DNA of 64,000 nucleotides from assembly GCA_023228465.1 (NCBI GenBank), contig JALOBC010000009.1, forward strand, positions 1 through 64,000, read 5' to 3'. The notes under the pieces were generated by a model, which made no database searches, was not told where the DNA came from, and saw only the letters and a program-made list of their open reading frames with translations. The DNA comes from Dokdonella sp. Its GTDB lineage: Bacteria > Pseudomonadota > Gammaproteobacteria > Xanthomonadales > Rhodanobacteraceae. Below are positions 27,238 to 38,069 of this stretch, piece by piece (the stretch's first letter is position 1; the number at the start of each line of letters is the position of its first letter). The position numbers and the translations under genes are program-made.

Positions 27238-27756
27238 GTGGGAGGGACTTCAGCCCCGATGCGCCTGTGCCTCGAAAGCATCGCGGCTGAAGCCGCTCCC
27301 ACGAACCGCGCACTCGGCCCCGCTGCGAGATGACCTGGCTGCTGTGGGAGGGACTTCAGCCCCGATGCGCCTGTGTCTCGAAGGCATCGCGGCTGAAGCC
27401 GCTCCCACAAGGCAAGGGGGATCGCAACGCATGTGGGGGGGGCTTCAGTCCCGACGCCGCGTGAAAGTCCGATGCTGTGGGAGGGACTTCAGTCCCGATG
27501 CTGCGGGAAGTCCCCTGCCGTGGGAGGGACTTCAGTCCCGATGCGCCTGCGCCTCGAAGGCATCGCGGCTGAAGCCGCGCCCACGAACCGCGCACTCGCC
27601 CCCGCTGCGAGATGACCTGGCTGCTGTGGGAGGGACTTCAGCCCCGATGCGCCCGTGCCTCGAACGCATCGCGGCTGAAGCCGCGCCCACGAACCGCGCA
27701 CTCGCCCCCGCTGCGAGATGACCTGGCTGCTGTGGGAGGGACTTCAGCCCCGATGC
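27238..27756. repeat. REP block between TraB gene and aminotransferase
   Basis: Direct elements start at 27238, 27344, 27433, 27477, 27520, 27626 and 27732; inverted partners at 27278, 27384, 27560 and 27666. Direct copies are of two subtypes, core GGGACTTCAGCCCC or GGGACTTCAGTCCC. They alternate with partner copies in a head-to-tail BIME-like layout, and the linkers between units are themselves duplicated (the CTGCGAGATGACCTGGCTGC segment recurs near 27320, 27605 and 27712). With flanks, 27157-27887 holds no gene. Confidence 0.92.
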
Positions 27757-27805
27757 CTTCCCCCAGGAACCCAATGCATCGCCGGTTGCCCCGATCGGCG
27801 AAATG

Positions 27806-27836
27806 CACTGGGCCCCGGCGCAGGCCGGGGCCAGTG
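27806..27836. terminator. strong hairpin downstream of the class III aminotransferase
   Basis: GGCCCCGGC-GCAG-GCCGGGGCC at 27811-27832 is a perfect 9-bp stem with a 4-base loop; the flanks CACTG and CAGTG extend it with one bulged G. It lies about 55 bases after the minus-strand aminotransferase stop. There is no clear U-tract, so it could be a Rho-assisted terminator or 3' stabilising stem, or a member of the second palindromic repeat family. Confidence 0.4.
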
Positions 27837-27887
27837 ACTTGCGGCGGGGTGCGGCCGCGGCTGCTGATGTTGCCGCCGCGCCAGTCG

Positions 27888-29291
27888 TCAGCCGCGCTTG
27901 GCCTTCACCAGCAGCTGGTCGAGCAGGGCGAGGCCGAGGTCGATTTCCTCGGTGGTGATATGCAGCGATGGCGCCAGCGTGATGACGTTCTTGTAGTAGC
28001 CGCCCACATCGAGCACCAGGCCCATCTTGCGACCCTGGTGTTCCAGTTCGCCGGCAAGACCGATATCCACCATGCGGTCGAGCAGCTTGCGATTGGGCGT
28101 AAAGCCGTCCGCTTCGCAGATCTCCGCGCGCAGCGCCAGGCCCAGGCCATCCACGTCGCCGATCTCCGGGTGGCGCTTCTGCAGATCCTTGAGGCCGTCC
28201 AGGAAGTGCGCGCCCTTGGACATCACCATGGACTCGTAATCGGTTTCGGCCAGCATCTTCATCGTTTCCAGGCCCACCGCGGTGCCGAGCGGGTTGGAGG
28301 CAAACGTGGAATGGGTGGAACCGGGCGGGAACACTTCGGGGCTGATCAGCTCCTCGCGCGCCCACACGCCGGCCAGCGGATTGAGGCCGTTGGTGAGCGC
28401 CTTGCCGAATACCAGTACATCCGGCTGCACGCCGAAATGCTCGATCGCCCACAGCTTGCCGGTGCGGAAGAAGCCCATCTGGATCTCGTCCACCACCAAC
28501 AGGATGCCGTGCTGGTCGAGCACGCGCTTGATGCCAGTGAAGAAGTTCGGCGGCGGGATGACGTAGCCGCCGGTGCCCTGGATCGGCTCGATGTAGAACG
28601 CGGCGTACTCGCACTGGCCGGCCTTGGGATCCCACACACCGTTGTATTCGGTCTCGAACAGGCGCTCGAACTTGGCCACGCAGTATTCGCCGTACTCTTC
28701 CTTGCTCATGCCCCTGGGGCCGCGGAAGTGGTAGGGGAATTCGATGAACTGCGCGCGATCGAAGTGCCCGTAGCGACGCCGGTAGCGGTAGCTGGAGGTG
28801 ATCGCCGAGGCGCCGAGGGTGCGCCCGTGGTAGCCGCCCTCGAAGGCGAACATCAGGCTCTTGCCGTGGCATGCGTTGCGCACGATCTTGAGCGAGTCCT
28901 CGACCGACTGCGAACCGCCGACATTGAAGTGCACGCGGCCCTTGCGGCCCCACTTGCGCTCGGCGTCCTGGGCAATCGTCCGGGCCAGCTCGATCTTGGT
29001 CGGGTGCAGGTACTGGCTGGCGACCTGCGGCAGGATGTCGATCTGGCGCTTGAGCACGTCGTTCAGGCGCGGATTGGCGTAGCCGAAGTTGACCGCCGAA
29101 TACCACATCTGCAGGTCGAGGAACTGCGTGCCGGCGCCGTCGTAGAGATAGCTGCCCTCGCAGTGGGCGAAGATCTTCGGCGGCTCGGTGTAATGCACGG
29201 TGTCACCGAACGAACAGTAGCGCGCCTCGTCGGCCAGCAAGGCGGCGTCATCGGCCGCGGCCAGCACGGCTTTGGGCAATTCAAGATTCAA
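27888..29291 (-). CDS. class III PLP aminotransferase
   Basis: A 467-residue fold-type I transaminase. VHFNVGGSQSVEDSLKIVRNA, FEGGYHGRTLGASAITSSYRYR, FYIEPIQGTGGYVIPP, LLVVDEIQMGFFRTGKLWAIEH (Asp268) and DVLVFGKALTNGLNPLAGV (Lys297, PLP lysine) are the class III signature blocks. The start is the TTG at 29289-29291 with AGGAGA (29297-29302) five bases upstream; no in-frame ATG gives the N-terminus expected. Omega-amino acids, diamines or lysine are typical substrates for the class; which applies here is not visible. The HAD phosphatase gene lies directly upstream. Confidence 0.85.
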   Translation of the reverse strand: MNLELPKAVLAAADDAALLADEARYCSFGDTVHYTEPPKIFAHCEGSYLYDGAGTQFLDLQMWYSAVNFGYANPRLNDVLKRQIDILPQVASQYLHPTKIELARTIAQDAERKWGRKGRVHFNVGGSQSVEDSLKIVRNACHGKSLMFAFEGGYHGRTLGASAITSSYRYRRRYGHFDRAQFIEFPYHFRGPRGMSKEEYGEYCVAKFERLFETEYNGVWDPKAGQCEYAAFYIEPIQGTGGYVIPPPNFFTGIKRVLDQHGILLVVDEIQMGFFRTGKLWAIEHFGVQPDVLVFGKALTNGLNPLAGVWAREELISPEVFPPGSTHSTFASNPLGTAVGLETMKMLAETDYESMVMSKGAHFLDGLKDLQKRHPEIGDVDGLGLALRAEICEADGFTPNRKLLDRMVDIGLAGELEHQGRKMGLVLDVGGYYKNVITLAPSLHITTEEIDLGLALLDQLLVKAKRG

Positions 29292-29344
29292 GGCAGTCTC
29301 CTGGAATGGCCGGACGCTTGCCGGCTGCAATGGTTGGCATCGCC

Positions 29345-30007
29345 TCAGGCGGCAACCGATGCGTCGCCTGCGAGCAGCGGCAACAGATCGATGGCGTCGG
29401 CGAAGCCGGTGATGGCGCGGTGCGGGATCGCCGCCGCAAGGCAATGTTCGACCAGGCGATCCTTGGCAAACACCAGGTCGGCCTCGCCGGCGACACAGAA
29501 ATCCGAGGCCCCGTCGCCGATCAACAGCACGCGCTGGCGATCGACATGCGCCCGCCCGGCAACCGCGCACTTGCAGTTGCCACTGCTGCAGGTTGCGACC
29601 GCGTACGGGAAGGCCAGGCGCCAGCTGCGCTCGCCGTGCGCCTCCAGGCGGTTGGCAAGCACCGGCAGGTGGCCGAGCGCATGCCGTTCCAGGACGCGCC
29701 GGATGGCGTGGTCGATGCCGTCGCTGACGACGGTCAGGCTGATGCCGGCCTCCTGCACCGCCGTCACGAAGGCCGGAAAGGCCGGATCGATCGGCAGCTC
29801 ATCGAGGAAGGCATCCAGTTCGGCGCGGTCGGCATCGAGCAGGGCCACCTGACCCGCCATGCACGCGCGCGAACCGATCTCACCGCGTTGCCAGGCCGTC
29901 TCCAGCGCACGCCAGCCCGGCTGGCCAAAACGCTCCAGCAGGGCATCGGTGACATCGGCAAGCGAAATCGTGCCGTCGAAATCGCACAGGATGATCCACG
30001 CAGACAA
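29345..30007 (-). CDS. HAD-family phosphatase, MtnX/SerB-like
   Basis: A 220-residue HAD hydrolase. Motif I CDFDGTISLADVT gives nucleophile Asp9 and acid/base Asp11, motif II is TVVSDG, and motif IV is LLIGDGASDFCVA. The helical cap and the CSSGNCKCAVAG insertion resemble the HAD-IB group of MtnX and phosphoserine phosphatases. The start appears to be TTG 30007; no ATG precedes motif I. It is 53 bases upstream of the aminotransferase start and co-directional, so the phosphatase may act in the same small-molecule pathway. Confidence 0.8.
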   Translation of the reverse strand: MSAWIILCDFDGTISLADVTDALLERFGQPGWRALETAWQRGEIGSRACMAGQVALLDADRAELDAFLDELPIDPAFPAFVTAVQEAGISLTVVSDGIDHAIRRVLERHALGHLPVLANRLEAHGERSWRLAFPYAVATCSSGNCKCAVAGRAHVDRQRVLLIGDGASDFCVAGEADLVFAKDRLVEHCLAAAIPHRAITGFADAIDLLPLLAGDASVAA

Positions 30008-30189
30008 GCCGATACTTCCGGTAATCCGATCGTCGACGAGCCTAGCGGCGCGCGTCTTTCCGGCGGCTTTCGTCGCGCGCCATCCTCCCTGGGCGCGCCG
30101 TGCGAGCCATCGGTTGGCCGCGCAGGGCCGACCTGCGCAACACGCCCATCCGCCCGGCCCCGACGCAGGCTTGCGCCGCCGCCGCGACC

Positions 30190-31086
30190 TCAGCCGGGGT
30201 TTTTCGGGAAGCGCACGAGGACGCGTTGCCCGATGCGCAGCGTCGATGCCTCATCGAGTTCCAGCACGCATTCCACCTCGCGCGCGCTGGCGCGCTCGAC
30301 CGGGTCCTCGGCGAGGCGGCTGGGGCCGAAGACCTCGCCCACGCGCAGAACGGTCGCCTGGACGCTCGGACCGACGCCGGAATCGCGCACCACGCTGGCC
30401 GTCATGCCGGGCTTGACCACATCCACCCAGGCCTCGTCGAGTTCGGCGCGCACGATGCGCTGGCGTTCCGGGAGCAGGGTGAACAGCGGCGTGCCGGCGT
30501 GCGCGGACACGGTGTCGCCGACGCCCGCCGAACGCGCCACGATGCGCCCGGCGACGGGTGCGCGGATCAGGCCGGCATCCAGTTCCAGGCGCGCCGCGGC
30601 GAGCTGCGCGTGCGCCATCTTCACCGCGGCGTCTGCCGCGCCGGCTTCGGCGTCGAGCACGGCAAGGTTGGTCTGCGCTTCATCCGCGGCCTGGCCGGTG
30701 GCGGCGCCGGTGGCTGCCGCCTCGCCCAGCCGCCGCGCGGCAACCCGCGCCTGCGGCAGGTGCGCGCGCGCCACCCTGGCACGGGCCTCGGCTTCGGCCA
30801 GGGCCGCTTCGGCCGTGGCCACCTCGGCCTCGGCGTGGCGCTGGTCCAGACTGGCCAGCACCGCACCGGCGACGACCGTCTCGCCCGCCTGCGCCGTCAC
30901 GCTGGCCAACTGGCCATCGCGCTGTGCCACCACGTGCACCAGGCCGCCTTCCACGTCCACCTGCCCGCGGGCCATGGCCAGCCAGGCACCGGGTGGTGGC
31001 GTCGTGGGCGGCGCCGGGCCGCCGGAACACGCCACCAGCAGCGCACACAGCGCAGCGGCCAGCCAGCGGACGCGGGTCATGCTCAT
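30190..31086 (-). CDS. periplasmic adaptor (HlyD/MFP) lipoprotein of an ABC exporter
   Basis: A 298-residue membrane fusion protein. A lipoprotein signal ends at LLVACSGG (Cys20). It continues with a biotinyl-lipoyl half motif (VHVVAQRDGQLASVTAQAGETVVAGAVLASLD), a long Ala-rich coiled-coil hairpin (about residues 85-170), the second lipoyl half (LIRAPVAGRIVARSAGVGDTV), and a beta-barrel part. ATG 31086 overlaps the ATPase stop as ATGA; ATG 31080 is also possible. It should link the permease to the outer-membrane channel encoded in the same operon. Confidence 0.87.
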   Translation of the reverse strand: MSMTRVRWLAAALCALLVACSGGPAPPTTPPPGAWLAMARGQVDVEGGLVHVVAQRDGQLASVTAQAGETVVAGAVLASLDQRHAEAEVATAEAALAEAEARARVARAHLPQARVAARRLGEAAATGAATGQAADEAQTNLAVLDAEAGAADAAVKMAHAQLAAARLELDAGLIRAPVAGRIVARSAGVGDTVSAHAGTPLFTLLPERQRIVRAELDEAWVDVVKPGMTASVVRDSGVGPSVQATVLRVGEVFGPSRLAEDPVERASAREVECVLELDEASTLRIGQRVLVRFPKNPG

Positions 31087-31796
31087 CGGATATCCCCCTT
31101 GGCGGCCGCAGGCGCGGGCCGCGAATCAGACAGTATCGTGCCATCCTCCATGGCCAGCACGCGATCGGCATGCGCGACCAGGCGCGGATCGTGGCTGACG
31201 CACAGCACCGTGGCGCCGTGCTCGCGGGCAATGGCGTGCAGGATACCGATGATGATCTGGCCGTTGCCGGCATCCAGCGCGCTGGTCGGCTCATCGGCGA
31301 ACAGCAGCTGCGGTTCCTTGGCCAGCGCACGCGCGATCGCCACGCGCTGCTTCTCGCCACCGGAAAGTTCGGCCGGGCGCAGGCGCATGCGCGAGCCCAA
31401 GCCGACTTCCTCCAGCGCGGCGACGGCGCGGCGCCGGGCCAGCCCATCGCTCATGCCCAGGTAACCGAGCGGCAGGGCGACCTGCTCCACCGCGTTCAGG
31501 GCCGGAAACAGGTTGAAGCCCTGGAACACGAAACCCGTATGCAGCAGGCGGAAGCGCTCCAGTTCGCGCGCCCCGAGCCGGCCGAGATCCTCGCCCAGCG
31601 CCAGCACCCGGCCGGCGTCCGGGCGCAGCAGCCCGCTCAGGATCGCCAGCAGCGTGCTCTTGCCGCAACCCGAGGGCCCGGAAACCAGGGTCAGTTCGCC
31701 CGCCTCCATCGCTACCGAAAGCGCGCGCAGCACGTCGGTGCGCACCTTGCCGGTGACGAAGGACTTGACCAGACCCTCGGCGATCAGCGCGGCCAT
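31083..31796 (-). CDS. ABC transporter ATP-binding protein, MacB/DevA/LolD type
   Basis: A 237-residue ATPase with Walker A GPSGCGKST, Q-loop FVFQGFNLFPAL, signature LSGGEKQRVAIARALA and Walker B LLFADEPTSALD. Its length and motif spacing match the LolD/MacB group, which pairs with FtsX-fold permeases. It shares a base with the permease stop (TGATG), so translation is coupled. It powers mechanotransmission in tripartite exporters of this class. Confidence 0.92.
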   Translation of the reverse strand: MAALIAEGLVKSFVTGKVRTDVLRALSVAMEAGELTLVSGPSGCGKSTLLAILSGLLRPDAGRVLALGEDLGRLGARELERFRLLHTGFVFQGFNLFPALNAVEQVALPLGYLGMSDGLARRRAVAALEEVGLGSRMRLRPAELSGGEKQRVAIARALAKEPQLLFADEPTSALDAGNGQIIIGILHAIAREHGATVLCVSHDPRLVAHADRVLAMEDGTILSDSRPAPAAAKGDIR

Positions 31797-32926
31797 CAGC
31801 GCAGCAAGGTGGCCGGATCGGCGCGGTTGAGGGTGCGCATTGCCATCAGGCCGGACACCAGCGCGATGCCCATCACCAGCACGGCGCAGACGACCACGAT
31901 GATCGGATCGAGCTGGGCCGGCACGTCATTGCGGTGCGCCAGCGCCATGACCAGCACGGTGGCAATGCCGCCTGCGACCAGGCCGCAGGCGCCGACCCAG
32001 GCGGCCTGCTCCACCACCACGCGACGCAGCGCCGCGAACCCCACGCCGAGTGCGTGCAGGGTGGCGTATTCGCGGATCGAGCCCGCCACGGCGCCCATCA
32101 GGGTCTGGCTGGTGATCACGGCGCCAACCAGGAACACCACCAGGGCGAGGAACAGCACGCCGACACCGGCGCCGGTTTCGAACATCCAGTAGGTCATGGC
32201 ACGCCGCGCGAAATCGTCGCGCGTCCAGACCTGATAGCGCGGTGTCGCGCCGCCGGGCTGCAGGCGCGCGGCCACCGCCTCGGCCTGCGCCGGATCGCGC
32301 AGCTTCACCACGTAGTAGGCCACCTCATCGTCCGTCGCATCCACATCGAGCCGCGCGGCGGTCGCCAGCGAGGTGAGGATGTTGACCCCGCCCAGCGCGC
32401 GCAGGCCGTTGCCCACGCCCACCACGTGCACCGGCTGGCCGTTGATGATCGCCCTGCCGCCCACGCCGAGCCCGAGCTTGTCCAGATCGGCGCGATCCAC
32501 CACCACGCCGCCCGGCTCGTCCAGCCGTGCGCGCAGCGGCGGGGACAAGACTTCGGAAAACATCAGCGCATCGGGGCGCGTGTCGATGCCGGAAACGAAC
32601 ACCGAAACGCCGCCCTTGTCGGCCGGGCCGCGCCAGTCGCCATCCACCCAGCGGAACGGTTCCACGCGCAATACATCCGGATCCATCAGGGCGCGCAGGC
32701 GGGCCTCGTGCGGGATCGACCGGCCAAGCTCCACCGTCTGCGTGCCCGGATAGCCGATCCACAGATCCCCGCCGGAGCGGTCGATGTACACGGCCGCGCT
32801 GCCGAAGATGCCGAGCACCAGCGCCGCCTGCACCAGCAGCAGCAGGCCGCAGAAGGCCACCGCCACCGCCGAGGGCAGGAAGCGGCGCCATTCGTACAGC
32901 AGGGTCTTGCGCGCCAGCGGCACCAT
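31796..32926 (-). CDS. ABC transporter permease, FtsX/MacB (DevC-like) fold
   Basis: A 376-residue permease with one N-terminal transmembrane helix (LPSAVAVAFCGLLLLVQAALVLGIFG), a periplasmic domain of about 210 residues, then three helices (VGVLFLALVVFLVGAVITSQTL; AWVGACGLVAGGIATVLVMAL; IIVVVCAVLVMGIALVSGLMAM), the topology of MacB-type permeases. The C-terminus reads MRTLNRADPATLLR, typical for the family. DevC-like proteins export glycolipids or lipophilic compounds in cyanobacteria; substrate here unknown. Confidence 0.88.
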   Translation of the reverse strand: MVPLARKTLLYEWRRFLPSAVAVAFCGLLLLVQAALVLGIFGSAAVYIDRSGGDLWIGYPGTQTVELGRSIPHEARLRALMDPDVLRVEPFRWVDGDWRGPADKGGVSVFVSGIDTRPDALMFSEVLSPPLRARLDEPGGVVVDRADLDKLGLGVGGRAIINGQPVHVVGVGNGLRALGGVNILTSLATAARLDVDATDDEVAYYVVKLRDPAQAEAVAARLQPGGATPRYQVWTRDDFARRAMTYWMFETGAGVGVLFLALVVFLVGAVITSQTLMGAVAGSIREYATLHALGVGFAALRRVVVEQAAWVGACGLVAGGIATVLVMALAHRNDVPAQLDPIIVVVCAVLVMGIALVSGLMAMRTLNRADPATLLR

Positions 32927-34347
32927 CAGGGCGTGACCCCGGCAGGCAGCGGCGCGCCGCCGAGCGCCTTGTACAGTGCAATGAAGGCCAGGCTGTGGGC
33001 GCGTTGCGCGGCGCTGGCTTCCAGGCGCGCTTCGACCAGCGCCGTGCCGGTGGCCACCCGCTCGCTGCCGTCGGCCAGGCCCAGTGCCTTGCGCTGCGCG
33101 CTGGCCGCATCGGCGCCGGCGCGGGCATCCACCACGCGTGCCAGCGCCGCGGCACGGGCGCGCTGCTGTTCCAGGGTGGCCAGCGCGGTTTCCACTTCCG
33201 CCACGCCCTGCAGCACGGCCTGGCGATAGGCCAGCACGCTGGCCTCCAGCTCGCGTCCGCGCGCATCCGCCAGCGCCTGGCGCATGCCCCAGTCGAACAG
33301 CGGCATGTCGATGGCCGGGCCGATGCTGACGATGCTGTCGGTGGTTGACAGGCGTGACCCGCCGAGCGCCTTGGACGAGTAGGTCAGCGAGCCGCCCAGG
33401 CCGATGCGCGGAAAGCGGTCGGCGCTGGCCAGGCCGGCCTTGCCGGCCGCTTCGAGCACGGCGAACTCGGCCTGGCGGATCTCCGGGCGGGTACGCAGCA
33501 GCTCGACCGGTGGCGTGCCGACGGCCGTCGCCGCCACCACCAGGGGCGGTCCGGGTTCGGCCCAGGCCGGATCGGGACGGTCACGCCCGAGCAGCACGGC
33601 CAGTTGTTGCAGGGTCGTGTCGATGGCCAGGCGCGGCTCATGCAGCGCCGCCTCCGCGGTCGCCACGGCTGCCGTGGCGTTCGCCAGGTCGGTCGCCGAG
33701 GCCAGCCGCAGGCGCTGGCGCGTGGCGACCAGGGCGCGTTCGTCGGTCGCCAGCGTGGCGGCCCGCTGCAAGAGGTCCAGGCGCTGTTCGGCGGCGCGCA
33801 GCTCCACGCAGGCGCGCACGACCTCGGCCACCGTGCTGACGCGCGCCGCCTGCGCCGCGGTTTCGGCCAGGCCAAGGTTCGCATCGGCAAGCCGATGCCG
33901 GCTTTCCCCACGACCGAACAGGGCAAGCTCCCACCTCGCGTCGAAGCCGAACTGGAAATAGCTCGCGCTGCTGTCCGGCGTCGGTTCGGACTGGGTGTGC
34001 GCGCTCAGCAGCGGACGATACGGCGTGCCCGCGTGCGCGGCCAGCAGACGTGCCGCCTCGATGCGCAGCACCGCCTCGCCGATGGCCAGGTTGTCCGCCA
34101 GGGCCGCATTCACCAATGCATCCAGCCGCGGGTCGTCAAACGCGTGCCACCAGCCTCGCAGGTCAGGTGCCGGCGCCGCATTCGCCTGCAGCGCATGCTG
34201 CCAGGCGGCAGGCATTTCCTGGGGCAGCTTCGGCACATTGACGGCGCAACCGGCCAGCAGCGCCAACCCCGACACCAGCGCCAGTACCGGCAGGCACCGG
34301 CGAAGCCCCACGAACCGGACGAGCGGACAGGATCGTGCGGGTTTCAT
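32926..34347 (-). CDS. outer-membrane efflux factor (NodT/OprM-like lipoprotein)
   Basis: A 473-residue TolC-fold protein. A lipoprotein signal with lipobox LLAGC is followed by the family's PQEMPAAWQHAL and WWHAFDDPRLDALVNAALADNLAIGEAVLRIEAARLLA opening and by two repeats of long Ala-rich helices. It is the first gene of the four-gene exporter operon OMF-permease-ATPase-adaptor, each overlapping the next by one to four bases. A complete tripartite pump in one operon, including its own outer-membrane channel, suggests a dedicated substrate. The 229 bases upstream (34348-34576) hold no clear gene. Confidence 0.9.
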   Translation of the reverse strand: MKPARSCPLVRFVGLRRCLPVLALVSGLALLAGCAVNVPKLPQEMPAAWQHALQANAAPAPDLRGWWHAFDDPRLDALVNAALADNLAIGEAVLRIEAARLLAAHAGTPYRPLLSAHTQSEPTPDSSASYFQFGFDARWELALFGRGESRHRLADANLGLAETAAQAARVSTVAEVVRACVELRAAEQRLDLLQRAATLATDERALVATRQRLRLASATDLANATAAVATAEAALHEPRLAIDTTLQQLAVLLGRDRPDPAWAEPGPPLVVAATAVGTPPVELLRTRPEIRQAEFAVLEAAGKAGLASADRFPRIGLGGSLTYSSKALGGSRLSTTDSIVSIGPAIDMPLFDWGMRQALADARGRELEASVLAYRQAVLQGVAEVETALATLEQQRARAAALARVVDARAGADAASAQRKALGLADGSERVATGTALVEARLEASAAQRAHSLAFIALYKALGGAPLPAGVTP

Positions 34348-34576
34348 GCCGACGCGGGAATCCAGACACGGAAAGCCTGAAGTTTAGCCGCTTCCGTGGC
34401 GGACGGAGGCGCGGCCGCGCGGCGAAGTCGCGCAAGCACCCGCCCCTGCGCGGCCATCGCCGGCAAGGCGCCAGGCCACCGCGCTGCGTTGGGCACGCGC
34501 AGGGTGGGCAGCCCTGCGCCGATGGCGGGGCCGCGCCCGCGCCAGCACGCGCGCGCAGGGTGCGCCCGATATCCGC

Positions 34577-36913
<2,337 letters not shown>

Positions 36914-37012
36914 GCTCCGCGCGCGCCGCGATGCCTTCCACGCAAGCGTGCCACCGCGTCGTCCCGGCGCACGCCGGGACCCAGGGCCTGAATCGGCCCG
37001 CCCGCCCGCGAC

Positions 37013-37198
37013 TCAGCGCACGAACTGCAGCAGTACCAGGCCGACGCCGACCATGCCGCCGCCGATGATGCGCAGCGTGCGCCCGTCGAGCTGGCGCATC
37101 TGTTCGGCCATGCGCTTCCAGTGGTCGGGGGCAACCAGCAGGAACAGACCTTCGATCACCGCCACCAGGCACAATGCAGCGAACAGCTCGCTCCACAT
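37013..37198 (-). CDS. DUF2065 small membrane protein
   Basis: A 61-residue protein with two hydrophobic helices (FAALCLVAVIEGLFLLVAP and IIGGGMVGVGLVLLQFV) around the conserved WKRMAEQMRQLDGRTLRIIGG segment of DUF2065. It is found between hflC and purA in many gammaproteobacteria. Function unknown. It begins ten bases after the hflC stop, in the same direction. Confidence 0.9.
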   Translation of the reverse strand: MWSELFAALCLVAVIEGLFLLVAPDHWKRMAEQMRQLDGRTLRIIGGGMVGVGLVLLQFVR

Positions 37199-37208
37199 GG
37201 GGCCGCCG

Positions 37209-38069
37209 CTACTTGCTTTCGATCAGGAAGTGCAGGAACTCGGATTTGGAATCGAGCACGAAGGTCCCGTTGCTGGCATTGAAGGCCGTTCGATAGGCCT
37301 CCAGGCTGCGATAGAAGGCATAGAACTCGGGGTTGCGCCCATAGGATGCGGCGTAGATTTCCGATGCCTGCCCGTCACCCTCACCGCGTGATTCCTGCGC
37401 GTCACGGTAGGCTTCCGCGTTGAGGATCTGCACCTGGCGGTTGGCGTCGGCGCGCAGCGTCTTGGCGGTTTCCGAGCCCTCCGCGCGCAACTGGTTGGCG
37501 ACCTTCTTGCGCTCCGAACGCATGCGTTCGTAAACCGAACCGATGACCGTGCCGTCTTCGGGCAGGTCGATGCGCTTGATGCGCAGGTCCACGATCTGGA
37601 TGCCCAGGCTCTGCGTGGCACGGCTCACCTCGCTGACCAGGTGCTGGGTCATGTCCGAACGGCCGCCGGACACCAGTTCCTGCAGCGTGCGCGAGTTGAC
37701 CGCGGTACGCAGGCCTTCCTTGACGATCGGCCCGATGCGCTGCTGCGCGCGGGTTTCGTCGCCGGCGACGGAAACGAAGAACTTGGCCGGATCCTCGATG
37801 CGCCACTTGACGAAGAAGTCGATGTTGACGTCCTTCTTCTCCGAGGTCAGGTAGCGCTCGGGCGCCGATTCCAGGGTCAGGATGCGCTTGTCGAAGTGCA
37901 TCACGTTCTGCACGAAGGGCAGCTTGAAATGCAGCCCCGGCGCGTAGCCGGTCTGGGCGATCCGACCGAGCTGCACCTTGATCGCCATCTGCCCTTCGTT
38001 CACCACGAACACGGAGTTGGCGCCGATCAGCAGCACGGCCAGCACGGCGATGATCCATCCGATGCGCAT
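37209..38069 (-). CDS. hflC: HflC, SPFH-domain partner of HflK
   Basis: A 286-residue inner-membrane protein. An N-terminal helix (IGWIIAVLAVLLIGANSVFVV) is followed by the SPFH/band 7 domain (NEGQMAIKVQLGRI to RIKRIDLPEDG) and a coiled coil rich in Glu/Arg/Ala (SERKKVANQLRAEGSETAKTLRADANRQ). HflK and HflC form a large membrane assembly that controls FtsH proteolysis. ATG 38069 shares a base with the hflK stop (TGATG); a GTG one codon earlier is possible. Confidence 0.95.
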   Translation of the reverse strand: MRIGWIIAVLAVLLIGANSVFVVNEGQMAIKVQLGRIAQTGYAPGLHFKLPFVQNVMHFDKRILTLESAPERYLTSEKKDVNIDFFVKWRIEDPAKFFVSVAGDETRAQQRIGPIVKEGLRTAVNSRTLQELVSGGRSDMTQHLVSEVSRATQSLGIQIVDLRIKRIDLPEDGTVIGSVYERMRSERKKVANQLRAEGSETAKTLRADANRQVQILNAEAYRDAQESRGEGDGQASEIYAASYGRNPEFYAFYRSLEAYRTAFNASNGTFVLDSKSEFLHFLIESK

